From: Darwinibacter acetoxidans_A
GTDB lineage: Bacteria > Bacillota > Limnochordia > Darwinibacteriales > Darwinibacteriaceae
Direction of reading: 5' to 3'
Length of the DNA: 10,016 bases
Assembly: GCA_041936745.1 (NCBI GenBank)
Contig: JBHGWS010000024.1
Span: 1 to 10,016, forward strand
Below are positions 1-7,386 of the stretch, piece after piece. The notes under the pieces are model-generated. The model saw only the letters and a program-made list of their open reading frames with translations, had not been told where the DNA came from and made no database searches. The position numbers and the translations under genes are program-made. How positions within the stretch are numbered: the stretch's first letter is position 1; the number at the start of each line of letters is the position of its first letter.

Positions 1-53
1 CATATGTCACTGTTAAAACGCTCATGTCTTTCCCGCACGCGCGGGGGTGATCC
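1..53 (+). CRISPR. Right-hand end of a CRISPR array (partial spacer plus one repeat)
   Basis: Bases 26-53 are a 28-bp repeat identical to the two at the right edge. It starts GTCTTTCCCGC, has a loop ACGC, and ends GCGGGGGTGATCC. A 5-bp stem pairs 32-36 (CCCGC) with 41-45 (GCGGG). Bases 1-25 would then be the visible part of a spacer. No further repeat occurs 61 bases downstream, so this is the last repeat of an array that lies mainly to the left, or an isolated repeat. By comparison with known type I-E repeats, where the crRNA 5' handle comes from the 3' end of the repeat, the sense strand is + and the leader would be further left, outside the window. The repeat is not degenerate, which is unusual for a terminal repeat. 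Confidence 0.85.
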
Positions 54-391
54 CAATAGGGTACCATAGTTGGGGTTTTAGAAACCCTAGGAATGGTGTT
101 GAATATTTCCGGTCTTTGTTTTTATGCGGAGATATTTTTAACGGGTCGCATTCACGAATCATTTGGACTTAAAAGCACTTTGTTAGGAATAAGTTCTGGT
201 TACAGACTTGATTAATGTTCTGCGGCTCGCGTAACGTTTTCAACACAGTTGGCTGACTGGTTGCAGGTGGCGAATAAAGAGGGAAAACTCGAAGCGGAAC
301 GGGCACCGCACGGGGAACCAAATTGAAATTACCAATTCTTGGGGAAGTAGGCATACTCTGGCTGAACTAAAAACTCTGAAATAAAAGGGAT

Positions 392-420
392 TTGTGTATG
401 AATAAGGAAATAACCATAAT
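392..420 (+). promoter_or_regulatory. Candidate sigma70-type promoter for the cas operon
   Basis: TTGTGT (392-397) and CATAAT (415-420) are separated by 17 bases. The -10 matches TATAAT at five of six positions and the -35 matches TTGACA at its first three. TATAAA at 420-425 is an overlapping alternative -10. Transcription would start near 427, giving a leader of about 100 bases before cas3. The region is AT-rich, so chance matches are likely. Confidence 0.35.
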
Positions 421-464
421 ATAAAGCTTGGCTAAACAATTTAACCCCGTTTTAATAGTGTTTT

Positions 465-473
465 TGCTATATT
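465..473 (+). promoter_or_regulatory. Candidate extended -10 element nearer cas3
   Basis: TGCTATATT fits the extended -10 form TGnTATAAT with one mismatch. No -35 box is seen at 16-18 bases upstream. Transcription would start near 480, about 45 bases before cas3. It overlaps the right arm of the inverted repeat AAACAAT (434-440) / ATTGTTT (471-477). It is an alternative or second promoter, weakly supported. Confidence 0.25.
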
Positions 474-507
474 GTTTCAACTCCTTGCCAAATTATGTAA
501 TTAATGG

Positions 508-514
508 AAGGAGG
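508..514 (+). promoter_or_regulatory. Ribosome binding site of cas3
   Basis: AAGGAGG lies 10 bases before the GTG at 525. An in-frame TAG at 519-521 rules out any earlier start, so this site supports the GTG start. Confidence 0.75.
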
Positions 515-524
515 CAGATAGGAT

Positions 525-3299
525 GTGGTCTGTAAACAGGCTTTAGCACCTAGCGTGGATGCACTTTGGGCTAAAAAGAGTGATAAAAACGCTGTTTTTC
601 AATGGCTTCCGTTAAAACAACACTTGATCGACGTTACCGAAGTAATAAAATTGCTTTGGGAGCATTGGCTAAGCGTACATCAAAGACAACAGATAATTAA
701 TTCCCTAAATCGCCCGAGTGAAGAACTGGCGAAAAACTTGGCAGGCTTCCTGGCCGCTTCTCACGATCTCGGCAAGGCAACTCCCGTGTTTCAAAGCAGG
801 CCAAGTTTTCATCAATCACCAGATTTAGATCGAGAGCTTTTAGATAAACTTGAAAGAGCCGGCTTCAGCGGAATATCGGAATGCTACAACAGCTTAATGA
901 ATCCGGGAGCAACTCACCACGCCGTCGCCGGCCAGGCTCTACTCGAACACTTCGGTATTTCCCCCGATATAACTGCAATTGTAGGGGCGCATCATGGAAC
1001 TCCTGTTGATTTCGAGCAGGAAATCTCTTGCCAGTTAGACGCTTACACAAATAATTATTTTCAAGTGCAAGATCCGGCAAGTGTTGTTCACCGTCAATGG
1101 GCAGAAACGCAAAAATCACTATTTAATTGGGCCCTTGCAATAAACGGCTTTGAATCGATAAAGGATTTGCCGCACTTAACACAAACCGGCCAAGTGCTAT
1201 TAAGCGGTTTATTAATAATGGCTGACTGGATAGCAAGTAATGAAAATTATTTTCCGTTAATCCTAATTGATGAAACCTCGGTTGGCAGCATCGATAAAAG
1301 AAAAGAAACAGGCTGGTTGAAATGGTATCAAACCGGCCCAAGAATTGAAGAAGATCACACGGACGTTCTTTTGGGTTATTATGAACGATTTGAATTTGAA
1401 CCCCGTGATTTTCAACGAAAACTCTTTGAAGTTATTCAAGAAACAGAACTCCCGGGTATTTTCATAGCAGAAGCCCCTATGGGCGTTGGTAAAACGGAGG
1501 CGGCCTTAATTGGTGTCGAGCAGCTTTCAACGAAAACACGGGCCAGCGGCATGTTTTTTGGCTTACCGACGCAAGCAACCTCAGATGGAATATTTGATCG
1601 GATTAGGGATTGGTTGGCGAATCTTGATGACGAGAAAAAATCGCTGCAGTTGGTCCACGGCAAAGCAGCCCTAAACGATAGTTATACTTCTTTGCCCAGA
1701 TCTAATATCGCTGATGAAAAGCAGCACGGTAGTGTGCTGGTCAACGAATGGTTTGCAGGAAGGCGAAGAGCCGTATTGGACGATTTTGTTGTAGGAACGG
1801 TTGATCAATTTTTGCTGACTGCTTTGAAACAAAGACATTTGGCGCTGAGGCATTTGGGCTTTAGCAAAAAAGTCATTGTCATTGATGAAGTGCATGCCTA
1901 CGACGCTTATATGAATCAATATCTGAGCCGGGCACTGCGCTGGATGGGGGCTTACAATGTACCGGTAATAGTCTTGTCAGCTACTCTGCCCGCAAAAACG
2001 CGCGCAGAGCTGATCGAAAACTATATGCGCGGCGGTGGAAAAAGATGGCGAGACGTAACTAAACCACAAGGTTGGGAAACATCTCGGGACTACCCCTTGA
2101 TTACTTATACCGATGGCATGGAGGTAAAACAATTTAGCGACATTACTACTTCGGACCGTTTAACCGTAGATGTAACTAGGTTAGATGAGGAGGAGTTAAT
2201 CAACACACTTGCTGAAGAATTGGCCGAGGGCGGTATAGCGGGCGTCATCGTTAATACTGTTAGAAGGGCACAAGAGATAGCAAAAATATGCAGCTCCCAT
2301 TTCGGCGAAAAATTAGTTGAATTGCTTCATTCTAATTTCATCGCAACCCATCGGATCGAAAAAGAAAAAGCACTGCTTAGGGATATTGGAAAAAAAGCCA
2401 AGCGCCCTTTTAAGAAAATTATTGTCGGCACACAGGTGATAGAACAGTCACTGGACATTGATTTTGATGTACTGATTACCGATTTGGCCCCTATGGACCT
2501 TTTAATTCAAAGAATTGGGCGCCTCCATCGGCATGCACAGGTACAAAGACCCAAAAACTTGTGCCGCCCTAAAGTGTTTGTTATGGGCGCAAAGGGTTTT
2601 GAGTTTGAACCCGGGGCTAGCGTGATCTACGGCGATTATCTTTTAATTCGCACCAACCTTTTACTGCCGGAGAAAATTTATCTGCCCGAAGATATTTCCC
2701 CACTTGTACAAGCTACCTACGGTGATGACCACAGTTTTATTAATAAAGAACTGCGGCCAAAATACGAACAAGCGGAAAAGGAACACCAGAGCAAGATTAC
2801 GTGTAAAGAACAGAAAGCCGCGGCTTATATCCTGAAAACTCCGAGCTTACGGCCCAATCAAAGCCTAGTTGGTTGGTTAGGCGGCGATCTGAATTATCTT
2901 TCAGAAGAACGGGCCGTTGCCCAAGTTCGGGATATTCAAGAAACCGTTGAAGTTATTGCTTTAAAGAAGTACCAAGACGGTTATACATACTTTGATCAAA
3001 AACGCAATTTGGCAAGAAAGATCCACGATCCCTCGGTACAGAAAGATATCTCCCGCCACACAATAAGGCTCCCCCTGCAGCTCAGCGCCTACTATAATAT
3101 TGAGCAGACCATTTTAGAATTAGAGAAATTCAATATGAAGCATCTGCCGTCTTGGCAGGAGTCCACATGGTTGAAAGGCCTGCTTGGAATTGTTTTTGAT
3201 GAAAACAACGAGTTTGTCCTCAATGGGTTTCGCTTGAAGTACTGCCTCAAACAAGGTTTAAGTTCGGAAAAACTGAGGGAAAACGAGGGAGGGGATTGA
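525..3299 (+). CDS. cas3: Cas3, type I-E HD nuclease-helicase
   Basis: Cas3 is recruited by target-bound Cascade, then nicks, unwinds and degrades the invader DNA with an HD nuclease and an SF2 helicase. The protein is 924 aa, a little longer than E. coli Cas3 (about 890). The N-terminal HD domain shows H33, the H80-D81 pair in HDLGK, H131-H132, H156-H157 (GAHHG) and D234 (MADW), so the metal site looks complete. The helicase shows Walker A APMGVGKTEA (317-326), DEVH (454-457), SATLP (485-489), GTQVIEQSLDID (635-646) and QRIGRLHRH (662-670). The Cas3 C-terminal domain follows, roughly 770-924. The start is GTG; an in-frame stop just upstream excludes a longer form. It is the first operon gene, and its TGA directly abuts the cas8e start. 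It is a separate gene, not fused to cas8e. I see no truncation or frameshift. Confidence 0.97.
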   Translation: MVCKQALAPSVDALWAKKSDKNAVFQWLPLKQHLIDVTEVIKLLWEHWLSVHQRQQIINSLNRPSEELAKNLAGFLAASHDLGKATPVFQSRPSFHQSPDLDRELLDKLERAGFSGISECYNSLMNPGATHHAVAGQALLEHFGISPDITAIVGAHHGTPVDFEQEISCQLDAYTNNYFQVQDPASVVHRQWAETQKSLFNWALAINGFESIKDLPHLTQTGQVLLSGLLIMADWIASNENYFPLILIDETSVGSIDKRKETGWLKWYQTGPRIEEDHTDVLLGYYERFEFEPRDFQRKLFEVIQETELPGIFIAEAPMGVGKTEAALIGVEQLSTKTRASGMFFGLPTQATSDGIFDRIRDWLANLDDEKKSLQLVHGKAALNDSYTSLPRSNIADEKQHGSVLVNEWFAGRRRAVLDDFVVGTVDQFLLTALKQRHLALRHLGFSKKVIVIDEVHAYDAYMNQYLSRALRWMGAYNVPVIVLSATLPAKTRAELIENYMRGGGKRWRDVTKPQGWETSRDYPLITYTDGMEVKQFSDITTSDRLTVDVTRLDEEELINTLAEELAEGGIAGVIVNTVRRAQEIAKICSSHFGEKLVELLHSNFIATHRIEKEKALLRDIGKKAKRPFKKIIVGTQVIEQSLDIDFDVLITDLAPMDLLIQRIGRLHRHAQVQRPKNLCRPKVFVMGAKGFEFEPGASVIYGDYLLIRTNLLLPEKIYLPEDISPLVQATYGDDHSFINKELRPKYEQAEKEHQSKITCKEQKAAAYILKTPSLRPNQSLVGWLGGDLNYLSEERAVAQVRDIQETVEVIALKKYQDGYTYFDQKRNLARKIHDPSVQKDISRHTIRLPLQLSAYYNIEQTILELEKFNMKHLPSWQESTWLKGLLGIVFDENNEFVLNGFRLKYCLKQGLSSEKLRENEGGD
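3284..3294 (+). promoter_or_regulatory. Ribosome binding site of cas8e inside the end of cas3
   Basis: The purine run CGAGGGAGGGG ends 5 bases before the TTG at 3300 and lies within the last codons of cas3. It supports the rare TTG start, since no ATG or GTG is better placed. Confidence 0.55.
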
Positions 3300-4994
3300 T
3301 TGAGTCGGTTCAACTTATTGGCAGAGCCATGGATTTGGGTCATAACGGATGAGAAGGGCTCATCCGAACAAGTGTCCTTAATCCAGTGTTTTCAAAACGC
3401 ACCCGAATATAAGCAGTTGGCCGGTGAAGTGCAGATGCAAAATTTTGCAATTCTGCGCCTGCTTTTAGCAGTGCTGCATACCGTTTTTTCAAGGTTTGAT
3501 GCGCAGGGAAGACCTTACCCCTATTTAGAACTGGATGAAAAACACAGACAACTGGCTGAACTTGATGAAGACGACCTGGAAGAACACCAGGACAATTTAA
3601 TGCTCACTTGGGAAGGCTTGTGGAATCGGAAGTCATTGCCGGAAATTGTTGTCGAATATCTACATATTTGGCAAGACCGCTTTTACCTCTTTGATAACGA
3701 ACATCCCTTCTATCAAGTCACGCAGGAAGAGCTGTTAAAACGGCCGATCAAGGCGGGCCGCGGTGGGAATCCCACTGAAGTGGAGCCGAAAACCATAAAC
3801 CGTACGATTTCCGAAAGCGGCAATAAAGTTGCCCTATTCTCACCAAGATATGAGACCGGCGGAAACAAAAACAGGTTAAACGAAGCCGAGCTGGCCCGTT
3901 GGCTGATCTTGTATCAGGGCGTGGTGGGTACAGGTGATAAAGCCAGGTACGAGGAATTTGAAGGGACAAACTCCAAAGGGTGGATTTATGATATTGGCGG
4001 CATAGCTTTGCGAGGGAGAAACCTTTTTGAAACCCTGCTGTTGAATCTGGTTTTGCTGCACCCGGAGGAAGCATATCAAACAACTATTCAGAGGCCGTGC
4101 TGGGAACAAACGGGCGATGAAATAATAAGCAGGCTGTTACTGGAGTATCCCGTCGACAATTTAGCGGAACTGTATACTAATTGGAGCCGAGCTGTCTATA
4201 TAGATCCTGAGAGCGAAATAGGAGAGGATTTTACGATCAGTACCGTAAAACTACCCGAAATAAATCATCGGGATCAGTTTTTGGAGCTGATGACCCTCTG
4301 GCGGTACAGAACACAAGGGCCGAACAAAGATTTTCGAACGCCGCAAAAGCATCGAATCAACTCATCTTTTTGGCGGTCTTTCGGGACGGTTTTTCTGACC
4401 AAAGAAGAAAATGACAAAAGGCCCGGGATCGTTGATTGGTTTTATCGTGTTCAAAAGCTCACAGAGCAAACCAATGCTGTGATTGAGAGCTGCGGAATGG
4501 AATCAGATGGCAATGCCACCTCTTGGCTGCCGGTGGAAGAATACTTTGACACTCTTGCTGTAGACGAACATGTTCTAAGCGATATCCGGGACGACGGTTG
4601 GGTCGTTCGAATAAATGGGGAAGTAGAAAAGACAAAGGAAATCGTGGAAAATACCTTTGGCAGATTCGTAAATGAAGTGAAAACGATTCGCAATATAGAA
4701 GGTAATAGATTTACGAATAAGATTACAATGCAGGCTTACTATGAGGTAGACCTGCCCTTTCGCCAGTGGTTGAATTCTTTAGAGGCGGGCCAAGACAAAG
4801 ATGAGCGTATTCGGGAATGGCGCCAAAATCTCCGGACTATAATCAGGAAAGAAGCCGATTTTTTGGTCCAATCAGCCGGGCATCGTGATTATAAAGGTGT
4901 TTTTGAAAAGGACAAGCCTTTTACGAACATCGCAACAGCATATAATCAGTTCGATTATTGGTTGAACAAGAACCTAGGCTTTATCAAAAAGTAG
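3300..4994 (+). CDS. cas8e: Cas8e (Cse1/CasA), large subunit of Cascade
   Basis: Cas8e is the large Cascade subunit; it reads the PAM, helps open the target DNA and recruits Cas3. The protein is 564 aa, within the family's usual range. It opens with SRFNLLAEPWIWVI, the family's typical N-terminus, which supports the TTG start. Other family marks are FYLFDNEHPFYQV (128-140), the glycine-rich stretch GRGGNPTEVE (153-162) and NKVALFSPR (175-183) in the region expected for the PAM-sensing loop, GWIYDIGGIALRGRN (227-241), and VDNLAELYTNWSRAVYID (285-302). A helical C-terminal part follows, as expected of the four-helix bundle. Only three cysteines are present (30, 267, 398) and they are not clustered, so the cysteine cluster of E. 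coli Cse1 is absent. It begins on the base after the cas3 stop, suggesting coupled translation. The identity is clear from sequence and position; Cas8e proteins diverge strongly, so residue roles are inferred. Confidence 0.95.
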   Translation: MSRFNLLAEPWIWVITDEKGSSEQVSLIQCFQNAPEYKQLAGEVQMQNFAILRLLLAVLHTVFSRFDAQGRPYPYLELDEKHRQLAELDEDDLEEHQDNLMLTWEGLWNRKSLPEIVVEYLHIWQDRFYLFDNEHPFYQVTQEELLKRPIKAGRGGNPTEVEPKTINRTISESGNKVALFSPRYETGGNKNRLNEAELARWLILYQGVVGTGDKARYEEFEGTNSKGWIYDIGGIALRGRNLFETLLLNLVLLHPEEAYQTTIQRPCWEQTGDEIISRLLLEYPVDNLAELYTNWSRAVYIDPESEIGEDFTISTVKLPEINHRDQFLELMTLWRYRTQGPNKDFRTPQKHRINSSFWRSFGTVFLTKEENDKRPGIVDWFYRVQKLTEQTNAVIESCGMESDGNATSWLPVEEYFDTLAVDEHVLSDIRDDGWVVRINGEVEKTKEIVENTFGRFVNEVKTIRNIEGNRFTNKITMQAYYEVDLPFRQWLNSLEAGQDKDERIREWRQNLRTIIRKEADFLVQSAGHRDYKGVFEKDKPFTNIATAYNQFDYWLNKNLGFIKK

Positions 4995-5007
4995 AAAGGA
5001 GAGTAGA

Positions 5008-5613
5008 ATGAAGGAATTAGCCAGCCCAAGCATTTATCAAATAACAGCCAGGATCTTAAATTTGGTGGCCGGTGATCTGCAGGCAAGTTCGACTAAGGCC
5101 TACCTAGCCAGTCTGCGCCAGTCTATCAATAAAGATGTCCAAGTGGCCACAGGCGTTTTCCCCATAATATTTTCCAACATGCCGGCGGAATATTTAGGGA
5201 AAACGGGCGAACTAACGGACGCTGAGCGTTCAGTCATTTTGGCACTGCAGCTTTTTGCCTTGCACCAACAGGGAAAAGAGCAAAATGTCAATGCCGGCCG
5301 CGATTCAAGCTCCAGGGTAGAAAACATAGGGGAATCACTTAGTAGTCTACGAATGGCAGACGACAGCCAAGCGATTGACCGCAGATTTAATGCTATGATT
5401 ACTGCAACGAGTTTTGGCGAGTTGGCTAACCATCTGCGGCACTTGATTAAACTTTTAAAATCAAAAACAAAAGCGGAAGTTAATTACCCACAATTGGCCG
5501 AAGATTTGTTTTGGTTCCAAAAAGGGCAGCAAAGCCGGATTCGCTTGCGGTGGTCGCGGTCTTATTACCGCTACTACAGTAATGATAAGGAGGAGGAAAG
5601 CGATGAAAAGTAA
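5008..5613 (+). CDS. cas11e: Cas11e (Cse2/CasB), small subunit of Cascade
   Basis: Cas11e is the small helical subunit; two copies line the belly of Cascade and stabilise the crRNA-target R-loop. The protein is 201 aa, usual for Cse2. It is helix-rich and carries family patterns: AYLASLRQSINK near residue 31, the block LALQLFALHQQGK, the GESLSSLR helix, RRFNAM, ELANHLRHLIKLLKS, and a basic aromatic C-terminus ending in RLRWSRSYYRYY. The basic residues fit nucleic acid contact. Its ATG follows AAAGGAG (4995-5001) by 6 bases, 13 bases after the cas8e stop. The acidic tail (NDKEEESDEK) is encoded across the ribosome binding site of the next gene, and its end overlaps cas7e by 11 bases. Position between cas8e and cas7e is standard for type I-E. 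Confidence 0.93.
   Translation: MKELASPSIYQITARILNLVAGDLQASSTKAYLASLRQSINKDVQVATGVFPIIFSNMPAEYLGKTGELTDAERSVILALQLFALHQQGKEQNVNAGRDSSSRVENIGESLSSLRMADDSQAIDRRFNAMITATSFGELANHLRHLIKLLKSKTKAEVNYPQLAEDLFWFQKGQQSRIRLRWSRSYYRYYSNDKEEESDEK
5587..5596 (+). promoter_or_regulatory. Ribosome binding site that decides the cas7e start
   Basis: AAGGAGGAGG lies 6 bases before the ATG at 5603. An in-frame ATG at 5582 lies upstream of this site and would add seven residues (MIRRRKA) with no family counterpart, so 5603 is preferred. Confidence 0.8.
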
Positions 5614-6661
5614 TCAACGTCTTTTTTTAGACGTACATGCTATTCAAACCGTTCCGCCATCAAATATCAACAGGGATGATACGGGCAGCCCGAAGACAGC
5701 ACAGTATGGCGGAGTAACAAGGGCCCGAGTGAGCTCCCAATCCTGGAAAAAGGCGATTCGCCAATACTTCTTAGAGTATGGCGGCCTAAAGAATGTAGGG
5801 ATCAGGAGCCTGGAAATAGTGCGCTACATAGCAGAAAAAATCATACATATAGATGACTCTCTGGATCAAGAAGAGGCCATGGAATTGGCTGAAAAAGTTA
5901 TTAATAAAGCGGGGGTCAGTACAAAAGACCAAAAAACCAGAGCGCTGTTTTTTATCAGTTCTAAACAGGCTGAGAAGCTGGCCCAAGCCGCGATTGAGGG
6001 AAATGCAGCTAAAGGTGAGTTGCGGGAGCTGCTTAAAAGCGATCCTGCCATTGATATTGCGCTGTTTGGACGAATGGTGGCAGATGACTCTAAATTAAAT
6101 GAAGATGCATCAAGTCAATTTGCCCACGGAATTTCAACCCACGAAGTACAGACGGAGTTTGACTTTTTTACTGCTACCGATGACTTCTCCTCGACAGATG
6201 ATGCCGGCGCCGGTATGCTTGGCACAATCGAATATAATTCGGCTACCTTGTATCGCTATGCCAATGTCGCGGTTCATGAATTTGCCAGGCAAATTGGTGA
6301 CAAGACTTCAGTAGTCAATGCTTTAAAGCTTTTTATTGAAGCTTTTGTCAAATCAATGCCGACAGGTAAAATCAATACCTTTGCCAACCAAACACTGCCA
6401 CAAGCGCTTTTAATCTGCGGGCGGAATGACAGGCCTGTAAGCCTAGTCAGTGCATTTGAACGTCCGATCCGCTCGTCGGAAGGATTTGTGGAAAAGTCCG
6501 TTACACGATTGAAAAATGAATATAAATTGGTAGAACAATGGGTTGATGCCCCTGTGTTTTCCCTCAGCTTGGGCATGGGTGAATTTGACGGCAGCCAAGT
6601 TAACCTGGCTGAATTACTACGGGCCTTAGAAGAGACGTTAAACTCTCTTCTGTATTCCTAA
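5603..6661 (+). CDS. cas7e: Cas7e (Cse4/CasC), backbone subunit of Cascade
   Basis: Cas7e is the RAMP-family backbone protein; six copies wrap the crRNA spacer and present it for base pairing. From the ATG at 5603 the protein is 352 aa, close to E. coli CasC (363). Family motifs in order are NRDD (23-26), GGVTRARVSSQSWKKAIR (36-53), DIALFGRM (151-158), HGISTHEV (175-182) and GMLGTIEYNSATLYRYANV (204-222), all matching E. coli CasC closely. The start was chosen from the strong ribosome binding site; a longer frame from 5582 would overlap cas11e by 32 bases instead of 11. The 11-base overlap suggests translational coupling to cas11e, while the unusually strong AAGGAGGAGG site fits the need for several Cas7 copies per complex; that last link is inference. 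Confidence 0.96.
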   Translation: MKSNQRLFLDVHAIQTVPPSNINRDDTGSPKTAQYGGVTRARVSSQSWKKAIRQYFLEYGGLKNVGIRSLEIVRYIAEKIIHIDDSLDQEEAMELAEKVINKAGVSTKDQKTRALFFISSKQAEKLAQAAIEGNAAKGELRELLKSDPAIDIALFGRMVADDSKLNEDASSQFAHGISTHEVQTEFDFFTATDDFSSTDDAGAGMLGTIEYNSATLYRYANVAVHEFARQIGDKTSVVNALKLFIEAFVKSMPTGKINTFANQTLPQALLICGRNDRPVSLVSAFERPIRSSEGFVEKSVTRLKNEYKLVEQWVDAPVFSLSLGMGEFDGSQVNLAELLRALEETLNSLLYS

Positions 6662-6675
6662 CTTGGTGAGCAAAC

Positions 6676-7377
6676 ATGAAAACCATATTACTAAAATTTG
6701 CTGGGCCTTTGCAATCGTGGGGAACGGGCTCCCAGTTTGAAAACCGTTCAACTGACCGTTACCCCTCTAAAAGTGCTGTAATCGGACTCTTAGCGGCCAG
6801 TTTAGGCTATTCAAGGGATGATAAACGAATAGCCCGGTTTAATTTGTTGGACTTTGCTGTAAGAGTCGATCAACCGGGTGAATTGCTGACGGACTATCAC
6901 ACGGCTCAAAAATTGAAACCTAACGGACAAGTGGATCGGGTCTATGTTACTAATCGACAATATTTACAGGATGCGGTTTTTGTAGTAGCGCTTGGCAGCG
7001 ACCGGGACGATTGGATGGCGGAAATTGAGCACGGCTTAAAACGACCCCGCTTCCAGCCGTTTTTAGGCAGGCGTTCAAATCCATTAACGGCCGACTTTTT
7101 TATCGGCACAAAAAAGCAGGATGTAATAACCTGTTTGAGGGATCTTGAATGGCAGGCTGCCGCTTGGTACAAAAGAAAAAATGGCAACAACGCGGTCCTG
7201 TCAATTTACGCAGATGCTCACTTGATAGAGAAGTCTCCAAAGCAGATGGTAAGAGATGAAGTGATTTCATTTTCGCAAAGAGAACGGCGGCATGGCTATA
7301 GGGCTGTGGCGAGGAAAAATATCGCCTTGATGCCATCTAAGGTTAAAGAGACGCACGATGTGTTTAATGCTTTCTAG
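6676..7377 (+). CDS. cas5e: Cas5e (CasD), crRNA 5'-handle binding subunit
   Basis: Cas5e is a RAMP protein that holds the 5' handle of the crRNA and caps the Cas7 backbone next to Cas8e. The protein is 233 aa, normal for the family. Motifs are KFAGPLQSWG (7-16), TDRYPSKSAVIGLLAASLG (26-44), TDYHT (72-76), TNRQYLQDAVF (92-102) and LKRPRFQPFLGRRSNPL (121-137), the last being the characteristic LGRRS block of type I-E Cas5. The ATG is 14 bases after the cas7e stop, with only a modest ribosome binding site (GGTGAG, 6665-6670), weaker than that of cas7e. That would fit one Cas5 against several Cas7 per complex, which is inference. Unlike type I-C Cas5, it is not expected to cut RNA, since cas6e is present. 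Confidence 0.95.
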   Translation: MKTILLKFAGPLQSWGTGSQFENRSTDRYPSKSAVIGLLAASLGYSRDDKRIARFNLLDFAVRVDQPGELLTDYHTAQKLKPNGQVDRVYVTNRQYLQDAVFVVALGSDRDDWMAEIEHGLKRPRFQPFLGRRSNPLTADFFIGTKKQDVITCLRDLEWQAAAWYKRKNGNNAVLSIYADAHLIEKSPKQMVRDEVISFSQRERRHGYRAVARKNIALMPSKVKETHDVFNAF

Positions 7378-7386
7378 GAGGGTCTT

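Larger units (their letters stand above)
54..524. other. 471-base intergenic region between the left CRISPR repeat and cas3
   Basis: No credible coding region is seen here. The longest open frame is about 60 codons on the minus strand (169-354); it lacks a ribosome binding site and resembles no family I know. The part from about 360 to 505 is AT-rich and holds candidate promoter elements for the cas operon. A small hairpin, GGGTTT (73-78) with AAACCC (82-87), lies 20 bases after the repeat but has no T-run, so it is not a convincing terminator. The region could hold array trailer sequence, a decayed gene, or regulatory sequence; I cannot tell which. Confidence 0.7.

Noticed and set aside
54..86. 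Sequence after the left repeat acting as a regulatory guide against the cas promoter
   Set aside because: The first bases (CAATAGGG) have no complement in 360-524; only a 6-base GGGGTT/AACCCC pairing away from the seed was found, which is chance level.
73..87. Hairpin GGGTTT/AAACCC as a terminator of the left array
   Set aside because: Stem is only 6 bp with a 3-base loop and no T-run follows, so a rho-independent terminator cannot be claimed.
112..139. Degenerate second repeat starting GTCTTT
   Set aside because: Only the first six bases and a few scattered later ones match, and its distance from the repeat at 26 is 86 rather than 61 bases. It is kept only as a weak hint in the gap finding.
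169..354. 61-codon open frame on the minus strand in the gap before cas3
   Set aside because: No ribosome binding site before its ATG, proline-rich low-quality composition, no family resemblance, and not followed by any minus-strand gene.
54..524. Toxin-antitoxin RNA pair guarding the cas operon
   Set aside because: I see no small toxin frame with a start site and no clear repeat-like antitoxin RNA; there is nothing specific to support it.
5582..5602. Earlier in-frame ATG for cas7e adding seven residues
   Set aside because: It lies upstream of the strong AAGGAGGAGG site, which is well spaced for the ATG at 5603; the extra residues have no counterpart in the family.
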